NCBI RefSeq assembly: GCF_001750105.1
Contig: NZ_CP014143.1
Span: 1,178,001-1,242,000 of the forward strand
DNA length: 64,000 bases
DNA from: Microbulbifer aggregans
Lineage (GTDB): Bacteria > Pseudomonadota > Gammaproteobacteria > Pseudomonadales > Cellvibrionaceae
Direction of reading: 5' to 3'
Part shown: piece by piece, positions 44,748 to 52,757 of the stretch
Layout of the letters: the number at the start of each line of letters is the position of its first letter
How positions within the stretch are numbered: position 1 is the first letter of the stretch
Notes under the pieces: model-generated
Told to the model about the DNA's origin: nothing
The model's database searches: none
The model's input: only the letters and a program-made list of their open reading frames with translations
Position numbers and translations under genes: made by a program

Positions 44748-46432
44748 TGGCTGTGCTCTGGCCCAGAAAACTGCCCCGCTCAGTTCTGGAAGATCGGCGG
44801 CGCCGGGCAGAGGTGCGGGTATACGATAAGCTCGCCGAAGTCCTTGACGACAGTTTCCAGGTCTTCTACTCGAGCCCATGGCTCGGGACCGACAGATTGG
44901 GAAATGAGAAAGACGGCGAGTGTGACTTTCTGGTTGCGCATCCCGACCATGGCATCCTCGCTATCGAGGTCAAAGGCGGCGAGATCTCATACGATCCAAC
45001 TGATGATCAGTGGCGGAGCAAGGATGCATTTGGCTTTGTTCACAAGATCAAAGACCCCGTTGGGCAAGCGAGGAGTGCCAAATATGAGATCCTTAAGCGC
45101 CTGAATGCCTCGAAACGCTGGCAACGCCGTTACATCCATGCAGCTCATGGAGTGATCTTCCCGAGCACGGGCTTACCCCCAAGAGATCTCGGTGCCGACC
45201 GTCCCGGGCGAATATTCTGCAGCTCCGCTCAGTTGCGTAATGGATTACATGACTGGATCTCAGAACGCATGAAGGAGGGGCGGCGGCCTGATAACTGTCA
45301 GGAACTGGGACATGATGGAATTGCCGCGCTCGAGGACCTGCTAGCTAAACCATTCACCCTGAGTTTTCGGATTGGTGCGGCAATCGCCGAAGCCGACGTT
45401 GAGTTTACCGCTCTTGAACCAGCCCAATATCAGATTCTCGATACGATTGCCGAGATTCCGCGTGCACTGGTGCGTGGTGGAGCGGGTACAGGAAAGACGG
45501 TGGTCGCAGTCGAGGAGGCAATCAGGTCCGCCATGAGGGGGCGAAAGACTTTGCTCACCTGTCACAGCCGCCCTTTGGCAAAGAACCTCGAAAGGAAGTT
45601 GAATAACGTCCAAAACCTTACGGTCGTCGGCTTTCATTCGCTCTGTGGTCGTATGGCACGATTGGCAGATATCCATATGCCGACCGATCCGAGGGAACAA
45701 GAGCTCTACGAAAGCATTCTTCCGAACGCGCTTTACGAAGCAATGGAATCTCGACCTTCACTAAAATGGGACACGATCATCATCGATGAGGGCCAGGACT
45801 TTCTAATTGACTGGTGGATCGCAATTGATGCTTGCCTCAAAAGCGACGGTAGTCTGCGGGTTTTCATGGACAGTAATCAGAAGGTATACGAGCATGCTGG
45901 AGGCGGAGTTCACGATCTGAGTGTTGTACCTGTCCGCCTTTCTCGAAACCTTCGGAACACAAAAAAGATACACAAAAGCGCATTGGTGCACTATTCCGGT
46001 CCCGATATCATTGCAGACGGCCCTGATGGCCTTGAGGTTTCTTGGATCGAGGCAGAGACTGAGCAGGCGAAGATCGAAGCAGCTTTCAGGGAGCTTCGAC
46101 GACTTGTGTTTAATGAAGAAGTCGCGCCGGGAGAAATTACTGTACTTGTAAACAGTCCATCCGCGCGGGTTGATTTCCTGGAGCGGTCTGGTGGAACCAG
46201 TATTCCCATTACTGATGCAGAAAATATGTCACTTGAGGAAGTCGTAGTAGATACGGTGAAACGCTTCAAGGGACTTGAGCGTCCGGCTATCATTCTGGTT
46301 GTCTCGGGAGACGAGATGGAGCGTCCTGAAATGGCTTATGTAGCCTTTTCAAGAGCTCGTGCATTTCTCTGTGTTGTGGCATCAAAAAATGAGATCAAGT
46401 GGCTGGGGAGTGGAGCGGAAAGTACTAAATAA
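44747..46432 (+). CDS. NERD-nuclease / SF1 helicase fusion
   Basis: A 561-residue two-domain protein. Residues about 30-150 are a NERD nuclease-related domain with PD-(D/E)xK-like residues D60 (GECDFLVAHPD), E74 and K76 (AIEVKGGEIS). Residues 220-560 are a UvrD-type ATPase: GGAGTGKTVVA (K250), IIIDEGQDFL, LSRNLRNTKKIH, VKRFKGLERPAI and VAFSRARAFL. It sits where DISARM class 1 and 2 operons carry DrmC (a phospholipase-D-like nuclease), so it may take over the nuclease function; that is inference. Its first base overlaps the DrmB stop codon. Confidence 0.87.
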   Translation: MAVLWPRKLPRSVLEDRRRRAEVRVYDKLAEVLDDSFQVFYSSPWLGTDRLGNEKDGECDFLVAHPDHGILAIEVKGGEISYDPTDDQWRSKDAFGFVHKIKDPVGQARSAKYEILKRLNASKRWQRRYIHAAHGVIFPSTGLPPRDLGADRPGRIFCSSAQLRNGLHDWISERMKEGRRPDNCQELGHDGIAALEDLLAKPFTLSFRIGAAIAEADVEFTALEPAQYQILDTIAEIPRALVRGGAGTGKTVVAVEEAIRSAMRGRKTLLTCHSRPLAKNLERKLNNVQNLTVVGFHSLCGRMARLADIHMPTDPREQELYESILPNALYEAMESRPSLKWDTIIIDEGQDFLIDWWIAIDACLKSDGSLRVFMDSNQKVYEHAGGGVHDLSVVPVRLSRNLRNTKKIHKSALVHYSGPDIIADGPDGLEVSWIEAETEQAKIEAAFRELRRLVFNEEVAPGEITVLVNSPSARVDFLERSGGTSIPITDAENMSLEEVVVDTVKRFKGLERPAIILVVSGDEMERPEMAYVAFSRARAFLCVVASKNEIKWLGSGAESTK

Positions 46433-46667
46433 TGCACGTGCCATGACGCCATTGGAGGCAAGGTTTGGGTCAAATCCTTTCCGTAGAGTTCGACGCTGTC
46501 GAGAGATTAATCAGTCGAATTAGATGTCTGCATCAGCCCATGGTGGAGCAGGTCAGTGAAGTTACTACACATATAAATTGGTTGGTTTTTTGCGGGCGTG
46601 GGTTAAACGATACGATAGAATTACGGATACCCGTTACGACGAGGTACCACGTCAAGCAGCTAAAGCC

Positions 46668-47354
46668 ATGGACCATACCCTCATACAGGCAAAGGATCTA
46701 TGCAGGTCCTATCGCACCGATCGCGAGTCAATACGCGTGCTGGACGGCCTGTCTTTGGAACTTCTCAGGGGCCAAGCGGTGGCGGTCATTGGTCCATCGG
46801 GCTCGGGTAAAAGCACACTACTAAACCTGCTCAATGGCCTGCTATGCCCCGACAGCGGGCAGTTACAGGTATTTGGCCGGGAACAGTCTGAACTGACCGA
46901 AGCAGACTGGGCCGAATTGCGCCGTACCCGCATCGCCACCCTATTCCAGGATGGCAACCTGATTCCCACCCTTACCGTGGCCCGCAATATCGCTTTCCGC
47001 GCCGGGCTGGCTGGCCTAGAGGCGTATGAGGGCGATGCCTTACTCGAACAGCTGGATATTACCGATACCGCCCACCGTTACCCCGATCAACTCTCCGGCG
47101 GCCAGCGCCAGCGGGCGGCGCTGGCTTGTGCTTTTGCCATGCAGCCGCAGCTGATCCTGGCCGACGAACCCACCGGCAGCCTCGACCAGGCCACCGCCAA
47201 GCGGGTGAGCCCGCTGTTCTTCGATGCCATCCGTGAGCGGAATGTGGGCGCGCTGATCGTTACCCATAACCCGGAGCTGGCGCGCAGTTGCGACCGGATT
47301 CTGGAATTGCGGGAAGGAGCCCTGCACCCATGGGACTCGGCAGCGTCTTTTTAA
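46668..47354 (+). CDS. ABC transporter ATP-binding protein (AttE/LolD-like)
   Basis: A 228-residue ATPase with Walker A GPSGSGKST, Q-loop LFQDGNLIPTLTV, signature LSGGQRQR, Walker B LILADEPTGSLD and the switch His in THNPELA. The DEPTGSLD form is typical of the MacB/LolD exporter-type group that pairs with FtsX-like permeases. It overlaps its permease by 25 bases. ATG at 46668 fits family length; the 235 bases upstream, back to the island edge, hold no supported gene. Confidence 0.9.
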   Translation: MDHTLIQAKDLCRSYRTDRESIRVLDGLSLELLRGQAVAVIGPSGSGKSTLLNLLNGLLCPDSGQLQVFGREQSELTEADWAELRRTRIATLFQDGNLIPTLTVARNIAFRAGLAGLEAYEGDALLEQLDITDTAHRYPDQLSGGQRQRAALACAFAMQPQLILADEPTGSLDQATAKRVSPLFFDAIRERNVGALIVTHNPELARSCDRILELREGALHPWDSAASF

Positions 47355-49690
47355 GCCATTACCGCCGTCACCCGGGGCAGCTGGCGGGCCTGCTGCTGAT
47401 CCTGGTGTGTGCCGCCATGCTCTGGAGTGGTGTGCGCTCACTTACCGGTTCGGCCGAGGATGCCGTCAGCCGCTCCCGCGCGGCGCTGGAACCACTGTTA
47501 AGTGTTGGGCGCACGGATGGCCGCCCGGTGACGGCGGAAGACTTCGCGCAGCTGCGCCGGGCCGGGCTGTGTGCGGCACCGCGCCTGCAGGTGCGCTTTC
47601 CCGGCGAGGATGCCCCGGCTGTTGTCGGTATCGATCCTTTCAGTGCCGCTTGCCTGCGCCAGTACAGTGAACAGCAAGGCGAGGGCGCATCGGCGATCGA
47701 GTCGCTGTTTACCGAACTCGATAATCCGTCGCTGCTGGGCAGAGCCGCCGATCTGCAACGCTGGCAACAGCTGTCGCTGCCGGCTGTGGCTGATTACCCA
47801 GTTGAAGAGGCGGAGGGCCTGCCGCGCGGGCAGCTGCTTACCGACATTTCCGTCGCTGCCCAGCTGGCGGTGGCGGGTCGGGGAACGCTGGAGATTCTGC
47901 TGCCGGCGGCAGAATTGGAGCGCGTCCCGCTGCCCGGGGGTTATAGCTCCCGGGTGGAGGATTACGGCGTGGAGCCGGACCCGCTGGTGGAGGCGTTCCT
48001 GCTCAGCCTGGATGCGCTCGGCGCGCTGGCATTGCTGGTGGCGGCATTACTGGTGCGCAGCGTGTATCGCTTCGCGCTGGAACAGCGCCGCCGCACGCTG
48101 GATATCCTGGTGCGCTGTGGTGTGCCGACCGTAAAGCTGCGGTTGGCACTGGTGGCGGAAGTACTGGTCATCGCCCTGATCGGCGGTAGCCTGGGGCTGT
48201 GGCTGGGGAACTGGCTGGCATCGGCCATGGCACAGGGTTTTCAGGGTACGCTCAGCGGGCTGTTCAATATGGACACCCTGGCGCAGGGCGGGCCTACGGC
48301 CACAACCTGGCTCGGCATGGTGCTGATCCTCGCGCTGGTGGTGGGCTGGGCCTGTGTGGACTTGCTGCTGTTCCGCCACCGCAGTGCGGCGGCTACCGAA
48401 CAAATGCCGGGCTGGCGCTGGTTGGCGGCACTGTTGCTGGTGGCGGTTTCACTGGCGGTGCTGTTATCCACTGACCGGCTGTGGCTGATCTTCCTCTCCA
48501 CCACCGGCTGCCTGATCGGCGCTGGTCTGCTGTTGCCGGAACTGCTAAACCGGCTGCTCGCCTATGCCGAACACCGCGCCCGGCGACCGCTGCTGGAGTG
48601 GTCTTGCTCCGAGATGCGTGCCCTGTGCCGGGTGCTGCAGTTGCCGCTGACCGCACTGGCCTTTGCCATCGCCACCGCAATCGGCGTGCAGGCGATGGTC
48701 ACCGGCTTCGAGTCAACCTTTGGCCGCTGGCTCGACCAGCGCCTGCAGGGGGATCTCTATCTCGACCCGGGTCAGCCGGTCTCCCAGCAAGAATGGCAAC
48801 GCCAGTTACAGGCACTGCCCGGCGTCACCAGCGTATTGCCGATGGTGCGCGGCCGCGGTGTGCTCGGGGAGCTGCCGGTAGATATCTTCGCGGTGGACCC
48901 GGCATCGCCGCTGCTGCAGGACTGGCCTTTTCTCGATGCAGTGCCGGACCTGTGGCAAAAGTTGGCAAGCGGCGGTGTGCTGATCAACGAGCAGCTGGCC
49001 CGCCGACAGTCGCTGGCCGTGGGTGATCAGGTCCGGTTTCGCCTGGGGACGGAATCGCAGGCGCGGGAAGTGATCGGGATCTATGCGGATTACGGCCGGC
49101 CGGAAGGGGAGCTGTTGTTGCCGATTGCCGCAGTACCGAAAGCATTGCCCGGCCGCTACGCGACCTTTGTCCTGGGTGTGGATGACCTCAGCAAGACCGG
49201 CTGGCAGGACTGGCCGGACCAATATGCCTGGCTGGCGGACAGCCGCCTGCGCGACCAGGCCGGCCTGAAGCAGGCGGCTAACGCCGCCTTTGCCCGCACC
49301 TTCCAGATGACCCAACTGCTGAACACCCTGACGCTGGCCCTGGCGGGTACCGCGCTGGCCCTGATGGGGCTGGTGATTTTCCGCCTGCGCCAGGGCAGTT
49401 ATACCCTGCTGCATGTCTACGGTGTGCCGCGCAACAACCTGCGTCGGCGGCTGATTGTGCACAGCATGCTGGTCACCGGTTTGCTCGCTTTATTGGCAAC
49501 TCCAATGGGGATTTTCCTTGGCTGGGTCTTAGTCGCCCAGGTGAACCCCGCCGCGTTTGGCTGGGCGCTGCCGCTGAAACTCTACCCCGGCTTCTGGCTG
49601 CAGGTGTGGCTGGCCTGCCTGGGCATCGGCGCGTTAGTGGGCGCGCTAGTGGGCGACCCGGTACGGCTGGAGATGCTGAAGAATGAATAG
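47330..49690 (+). CDS. FtsX-like ABC permease (fused AttF/AttG type)
   Basis: A 786-residue inner-membrane protein with a hydrophobic segment near the N-terminus (AGLLLILVCAAML), a periplasmic region, a central cluster of membrane segments (about 220-440), a second periplasmic domain and three C-terminal segments. The duplicated FtsX arrangement is that of large MacB-type permeases. With the ATPase before it and the lipocalin-like lipoprotein after it, the operon matches AttEFGH, with the two permeases as one chain. Such systems move lipids or lipoproteins rather than sugars (family knowledge, not tested here). GAAGGAG lies before the ATG. Confidence 0.85.
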   Translation: MGLGSVFLSHYRRHPGQLAGLLLILVCAAMLWSGVRSLTGSAEDAVSRSRAALEPLLSVGRTDGRPVTAEDFAQLRRAGLCAAPRLQVRFPGEDAPAVVGIDPFSAACLRQYSEQQGEGASAIESLFTELDNPSLLGRAADLQRWQQLSLPAVADYPVEEAEGLPRGQLLTDISVAAQLAVAGRGTLEILLPAAELERVPLPGGYSSRVEDYGVEPDPLVEAFLLSLDALGALALLVAALLVRSVYRFALEQRRRTLDILVRCGVPTVKLRLALVAEVLVIALIGGSLGLWLGNWLASAMAQGFQGTLSGLFNMDTLAQGGPTATTWLGMVLILALVVGWACVDLLLFRHRSAAATEQMPGWRWLAALLLVAVSLAVLLSTDRLWLIFLSTTGCLIGAGLLLPELLNRLLAYAEHRARRPLLEWSCSEMRALCRVLQLPLTALAFAIATAIGVQAMVTGFESTFGRWLDQRLQGDLYLDPGQPVSQQEWQRQLQALPGVTSVLPMVRGRGVLGELPVDIFAVDPASPLLQDWPFLDAVPDLWQKLASGGVLINEQLARRQSLAVGDQVRFRLGTESQAREVIGIYADYGRPEGELLLPIAAVPKALPGRYATFVLGVDDLSKTGWQDWPDQYAWLADSRLRDQAGLKQAANAAFARTFQMTQLLNTLTLALAGTALALMGLVIFRLRQGSYTLLHVYGVPRNNLRRRLIVHSMLVTGLLALLATPMGIFLGWVLVAQVNPAAFGWALPLKLYPGFWLQVWLACLGIGALVGALVGDPVRLEMLKNE

Positions 49691-50750
49691 CGCTATCCGC
49701 TTCCTCCTGATCGTCTTGTTGCTCGCCGGTTGCGAAGAGCGGGCCGACACTGGCAATTCAATGAGTGCCCTGAACGAGCCGCCGGCGGGTTTCCGCCAGG
49801 CGGCGCCGGGCATGAGCGTCAGCCTGCCCGCGGATCTGGGCGCACACCCGGAGTACCGCCTGGAGTGGTGGTATCTCACCGCTACCTTGCGCAGTGCCGA
49901 CGGTGAGCGCTTCGGGGTGCAGTGGACGCTGTTCCGCAACGGCCTGCGGCCGGGGCCATTTGAAGGGGAAGAGCCGGGCTGGCAGCTGGATGAACTCTGG
50001 CTGGCTCACGCCGCATTGAGTCGCCCCGGCGAGCACCGCTTCGCGGACCGCGCCGCCCGCGGGGGCACCGGGCAGGCCGGGGTTACCGCACATCCGTTCA
50101 ATGCCTGGATCGATCACTGGCAGCTGGCCGGTACAGAGCAGGGCAAATGGACCCTGGCGGTGGACGATGAGGGCTTCAGTTACCGGCTGCAACTGCGGCC
50201 GGTTTTGCCACCGATACTGAACGGCGAGCAGGGCTTCAGCGCCAAGTCTGCCGGTGGCGGCGGCTCGATGTATTTCAGTTATCCACAGCTGGCAATCGAG
50301 GGCGAGGTGCAGATCGATGGGGAGCGCTTTGCCGTCAGCGGCCAGGGCTGGTTCGACCGGGAGTGGAGCAGCCAGTACCTGAAAGCCGACCAGACAGGCT
50401 GGGACTGGATGGCACTGCACCTGGAAGATGGCCGCCACCTGATGGCGTTCCGGGTGCGCGGCGACGAGGATTTCTATTCCGGTACTTTAGTGGCTGCGGA
50501 CGGCAGCGCGCGAACGCTCACTGCTGAAGAATTTACCCTGCAGCCCCTGGAAACCCGTAACAGCCGCTACGGCGAAGTGCCGGTGGTGTGGCAGCTGCAG
50601 GTGCCCTCGGCTGGGTTGGATCTGGAAGTCCAGTCCTGGCCCGGCGATTACTGGAACCTGGGCGCCCTGCGTTATTGGGAGGGGCCGGTGACCGTGAGCG
50701 GTAGCCATACCGGGGAGGGTTATTTGGAGATGACCGGCTACGGGAACTGA
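49683..50750 (+). CDS. Lipocalin-like AttH/CrtC-family lipoprotein
   Basis: A 355-residue protein with a lipobox (LLLAGCEER). Two lipocalin-like halves are marked by YRLEWWYLTATLRSADG, FGVQWTLFR and GQGWFDREWSSQYL. This is the AttH / hydroxyneurosporene-synthase-like family (PF07143), usually found after an ABC ATPase and FtsX permease. Probably a periplasmic lipid-binding partner of the transporter. It overlaps the permease by eight bases. Confidence 0.87.
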   Translation: MNSAIRFLLIVLLLAGCEERADTGNSMSALNEPPAGFRQAAPGMSVSLPADLGAHPEYRLEWWYLTATLRSADGERFGVQWTLFRNGLRPGPFEGEEPGWQLDELWLAHAALSRPGEHRFADRAARGGTGQAGVTAHPFNAWIDHWQLAGTEQGKWTLAVDDEGFSYRLQLRPVLPPILNGEQGFSAKSAGGGGSMYFSYPQLAIEGEVQIDGERFAVSGQGWFDREWSSQYLKADQTGWDWMALHLEDGRHLMAFRVRGDEDFYSGTLVAADGSARTLTAEEFTLQPLETRNSRYGEVPVVWQLQVPSAGLDLEVQSWPGDYWNLGALRYWEGPVTVSGSHTGEGYLEMTGYGN

Positions 50751-50768
50751 AGCCTGCGCGTCGATTTA

Positions 50769-51221
50769 TCAGGCGTTAAGGTTTGCCTGCGCCTGATAGC
50801 GCATCATGACAATATCGCGCCCCTGTTTCTGGTAGGTATGGAAGCGATCGATAATTGCGCTCGGCTGCCCGTCGACTTCTTCTTCGACAAATCCCAGCGA
50901 CTGGTAAAACGGCACCAGATGCCGATAGGGGAAAGTGAAGGTCTGCTGGTCGTAGGCTTCCGCCATACTGTTCAGCAGCAGCCGGGCCACGCCCTGACCA
51001 CGGTGGTCAGGCGCCACCGCCACGCCGGCCAGCAGTTGCGCTCCGGTGAGCTGGCGCAGGTAGCCGCAGGCAATGATCTGCTGCTGTTGGTCGCGGATCA
51101 CCGCGCAGGGATCGTGGCGCCGCGCTTTGCCGCGAAATTTATAGGTGCGGTAAAATTTGTTGGCCAGCGGGATCTCCAAGTCGGAGAGCCAGTGCGCTGA
51201 GAAAGGTTGTTCTACTGTCAT
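50769..51221 (-). CDS. GNAT-family N-acetyltransferase
   Basis: A 150-residue acetyltransferase with the acetyl-CoA loop VAPDHRGQGVARLLL and the beta-bulge strand before it. Substrate unknown. Its ATG is separated by only two bases from the ATG of the divergent DTW gene, so the ribosome sites and promoters of each must lie in the other's coding region; an internal start near residue 19 is possible because the conserved fold begins about there. Confidence 0.8.
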   Translation of the reverse strand: MTVEQPFSAHWLSDLEIPLANKFYRTYKFRGKARRHDPCAVIRDQQQQIIACGYLRQLTGAQLLAGVAVAPDHRGQGVARLLLNSMAEAYDQQTFTFPYRHLVPFYQSLGFVEEEVDGQPSAIIDRFHTYQKQGRDIVMMRYQAQANLNA

Positions 51222-51223
51222 CT

Positions 51224-51802
51224 ATGCCGCGCCAAACTTGCCCTACCTGCCACCGCCCGCTAAACGTCTGTTACTGCAGCGCCCTGGTGCATATCTCCAA
51301 TCGCATCAAGGTGCTGATCATACAGCACCCCCTGGAAGAGAAGCATCCGTTCAACACTGGCCGCATGGCGCACCTGTGCCTGGAGAATAGCGAACTGGTG
51401 GTAGCGGAGAGCCTGACCGAAGCGGAACTGAAACAGCTGCTGAAGCCAAGCTCGGCGTTGCTTTATCCATCGCTGGAGTGGCTTCCGGAAGTGGAGCAAA
51501 TAAAGCCCGGTGATCCGCAAAGCCAACAGCTGGAACAACTGGTAGTGATCGATGCCAACTGGCGGAAGTCCAAGAAGATGCTCCATCTCCAACCGGCATT
51601 GCAGCAGCTGCCCCGGGTCAGCTTTGAGGGGGCGCTGAGTTCTAACTACCAGATCAGGCATTCTTCTATCCCTAACAGCTTATCGACAATAGAGAGTATT
51701 GTGGCCGCAATGCAGCAGCTAGAGGCGGACAAAGATTTTAATGCCATGCTGCAGCCGTTCGAAACAATGATCGAGTTCCAGAAAAGGATTGCTGACAGTT
51801 AG
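51224..51802 (+). CDS. DTW-domain tRNA aminocarboxypropyltransferase-like protein
   Basis: A 192-residue DTW-domain protein of the family that transfers the aminocarboxypropyl group of SAM to uridine in tRNA (TapT/DTWD). The N-terminal zinc cluster CPTCHRPLNVCYC, IIQHPLEEKHPFNTGRM and the SAM-site region VVIDANWRKSKKM are present. The eponymous D-x-T-W motif reads D-A-N-W, a Thr to Asn change. Whether activity is kept is unknown. Confidence 0.85.
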   Translation: MPRQTCPTCHRPLNVCYCSALVHISNRIKVLIIQHPLEEKHPFNTGRMAHLCLENSELVVAESLTEAELKQLLKPSSALLYPSLEWLPEVEQIKPGDPQSQQLEQLVVIDANWRKSKKMLHLQPALQQLPRVSFEGALSSNYQIRHSSIPNSLSTIESIVAAMQQLEADKDFNAMLQPFETMIEFQKRIADS

Positions 51803-51921
51803 GATCGAGAGCAGGGACGGCGGGCTTGCCGGAGCGTCATACGGAAGAGTTGATGTATGCTGCTAGGGATAGCTTATGATCAAGCTCCAGACCTGAAAGA
51901 ATTGGGAGCGGGGCAGCAGGT

Positions 51922-52677
51922 ATGCACTGGATAATCCAAAAAGGTATATACAAATCCGGCAATTACAACCTGCTTGTTGGGGCTCTCTCAACTATGGATA
52001 TTCCGTATACGGTTGTCTCTATTTCATCTGATGGAATGGACTCGGAACCAGAGGTACATGCTGAGGAAAAAGTCTATGTATGCGGAGCACTGCGGCTTAG
52101 CAAAATAGCAGAAATCCGGGGCTGGTACCCTGGTAGCTTTTTGAATGAATCGTTTCGCTTTGATCTGTGGGATGAGCAGTTGGGAGAGGAGCTTCTTAAC
52201 CATGGGGCACAAACTCAAAAGCTAGGTGAAGTTAAGCTTTCAGAAAATTCCAGTTCCTTTGTCCGGCCCAGTGAGGATAACAAAGCTTTTGACGGACTGG
52301 TCGCTAATCAAGAGATTCTTGATGAATTTCTGACTGAGCAATCTGGCAGTAATCTGCACGATCTAGACGTAATCGTTGCTCCGCTTAAGAAGATCTATCG
52401 GGAATATCGCCTTTTTATTGTTAAAAACCAAGTTGTCACTGGCTCCTTGTATAAAGCTGGAAGCAAGCCTCAGCTGTCAGACCTTATTGACGAAGATGTT
52501 ATTGGTTATGGGAATAGAATCATTGAAAAGTGGACGCCAGCCGAGTCTTGTGTGATTGATATTGCGCTTACTGATCGTGGCCTAAAAGTCATCGAATTTA
52601 ACAACATTAATAGCTCAGGTTTCTATGCATCGAATGTGCAAAGGTATGTAGAAGCTATTGAAATTGCATATGCATAA
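51922..52677 (+). CDS. ATP-grasp domain protein (DUF4343/R2K-like)
   Basis: A 251-residue protein. Recognisable parts are YREYRLFIVKNQVVTGSLY in the middle and the C-terminal metal/ATP site VIDIALTDRGLKVIEFNNIN, which together fit the R2K-like ATP-grasp group. Such proteins ligate a carboxylate to an amine, often on peptides. The N-terminal IIQKGIYKSGNYN is a pre-ATP-grasp fold. Codon use is clearly more AT-rich than the genes on either side, as for the following nucleotidyltransferase, so the two probably arrived together. Confidence 0.72.
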   Translation: MHWIIQKGIYKSGNYNLLVGALSTMDIPYTVVSISSDGMDSEPEVHAEEKVYVCGALRLSKIAEIRGWYPGSFLNESFRFDLWDEQLGEELLNHGAQTQKLGEVKLSENSSSFVRPSEDNKAFDGLVANQEILDEFLTEQSGSNLHDLDVIVAPLKKIYREYRLFIVKNQVVTGSLYKAGSKPQLSDLIDEDVIGYGNRIIEKWTPAESCVIDIALTDRGLKVIEFNNINSSGFYASNVQRYVEAIEIAYA

Positions 52678-52700
52678 GTCCTAGGTTCGATGGTTGCTTG

Positions 52701-52719
52701 AGCTGTGCGCTTCCGATCT
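52701..52719 (+). other. Stretch resembling the end of an Illumina adapter
   Basis: The last 16 bases of this stretch, TGTGCGCTTCCGATCT, differ at one base from the 3' end of the common Illumina read-2 adapter (TGTGCTCTTCCGATCT). Across all 19 bases three differ. It lies in the 80-base gap between the ATP-grasp gene and the nucleotidyltransferase. It may be chance or an assembly artefact. Confidence 0.4.
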
Positions 52720-52757
52720 TATTTAAAATTGAGTCTGGCAAATCCCTAGGGGTAAAT

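Larger units (their letters stand above)
31358..46432. other. Defence island: GHKL/receiver/Vsr + R-M + DISARM-like DrmAB with two SF1 helicases
   Basis: Nine genes with immunity-type domains lie together between the DUF885 peptidase and an ABC transporter operon. Order and direction: GHKL ATPase, receiver protein and Vsr forward; restriction enzyme and methyltransferase reverse; UvrD-like helicase, DrmA, DrmB and NERD-helicase forward. The first three genes are clearly AT-rich, the rest are less GC-rich than the flanks, pointing to assembly from separately acquired parts. No integrase, tRNA or obvious att repeats were seen at either edge (31272-31357 and 46433-46667 were read for this). Confidence 0.85.

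Noticed and set aside
37820..46432. Calling the locus a canonical class 1 or class 2 DISARM
   Set aside because: DrmC, DrmD, DrmE and DrmMI are not found in the window; only DrmA, DrmB and a C5-methyltransferase match.
31272..46667. tRNA, integrase or att direct repeats bounding the island
   Set aside because: The two edges (31272-31357 and 46433-46667) were read and no tRNA-like sequence, recombinase or matching repeat was seen.
46465..46824. A 119-codon frame at the right edge of the island
   Set aside because: It runs into the ABC ATPase gene in another frame and has no family resemblance.
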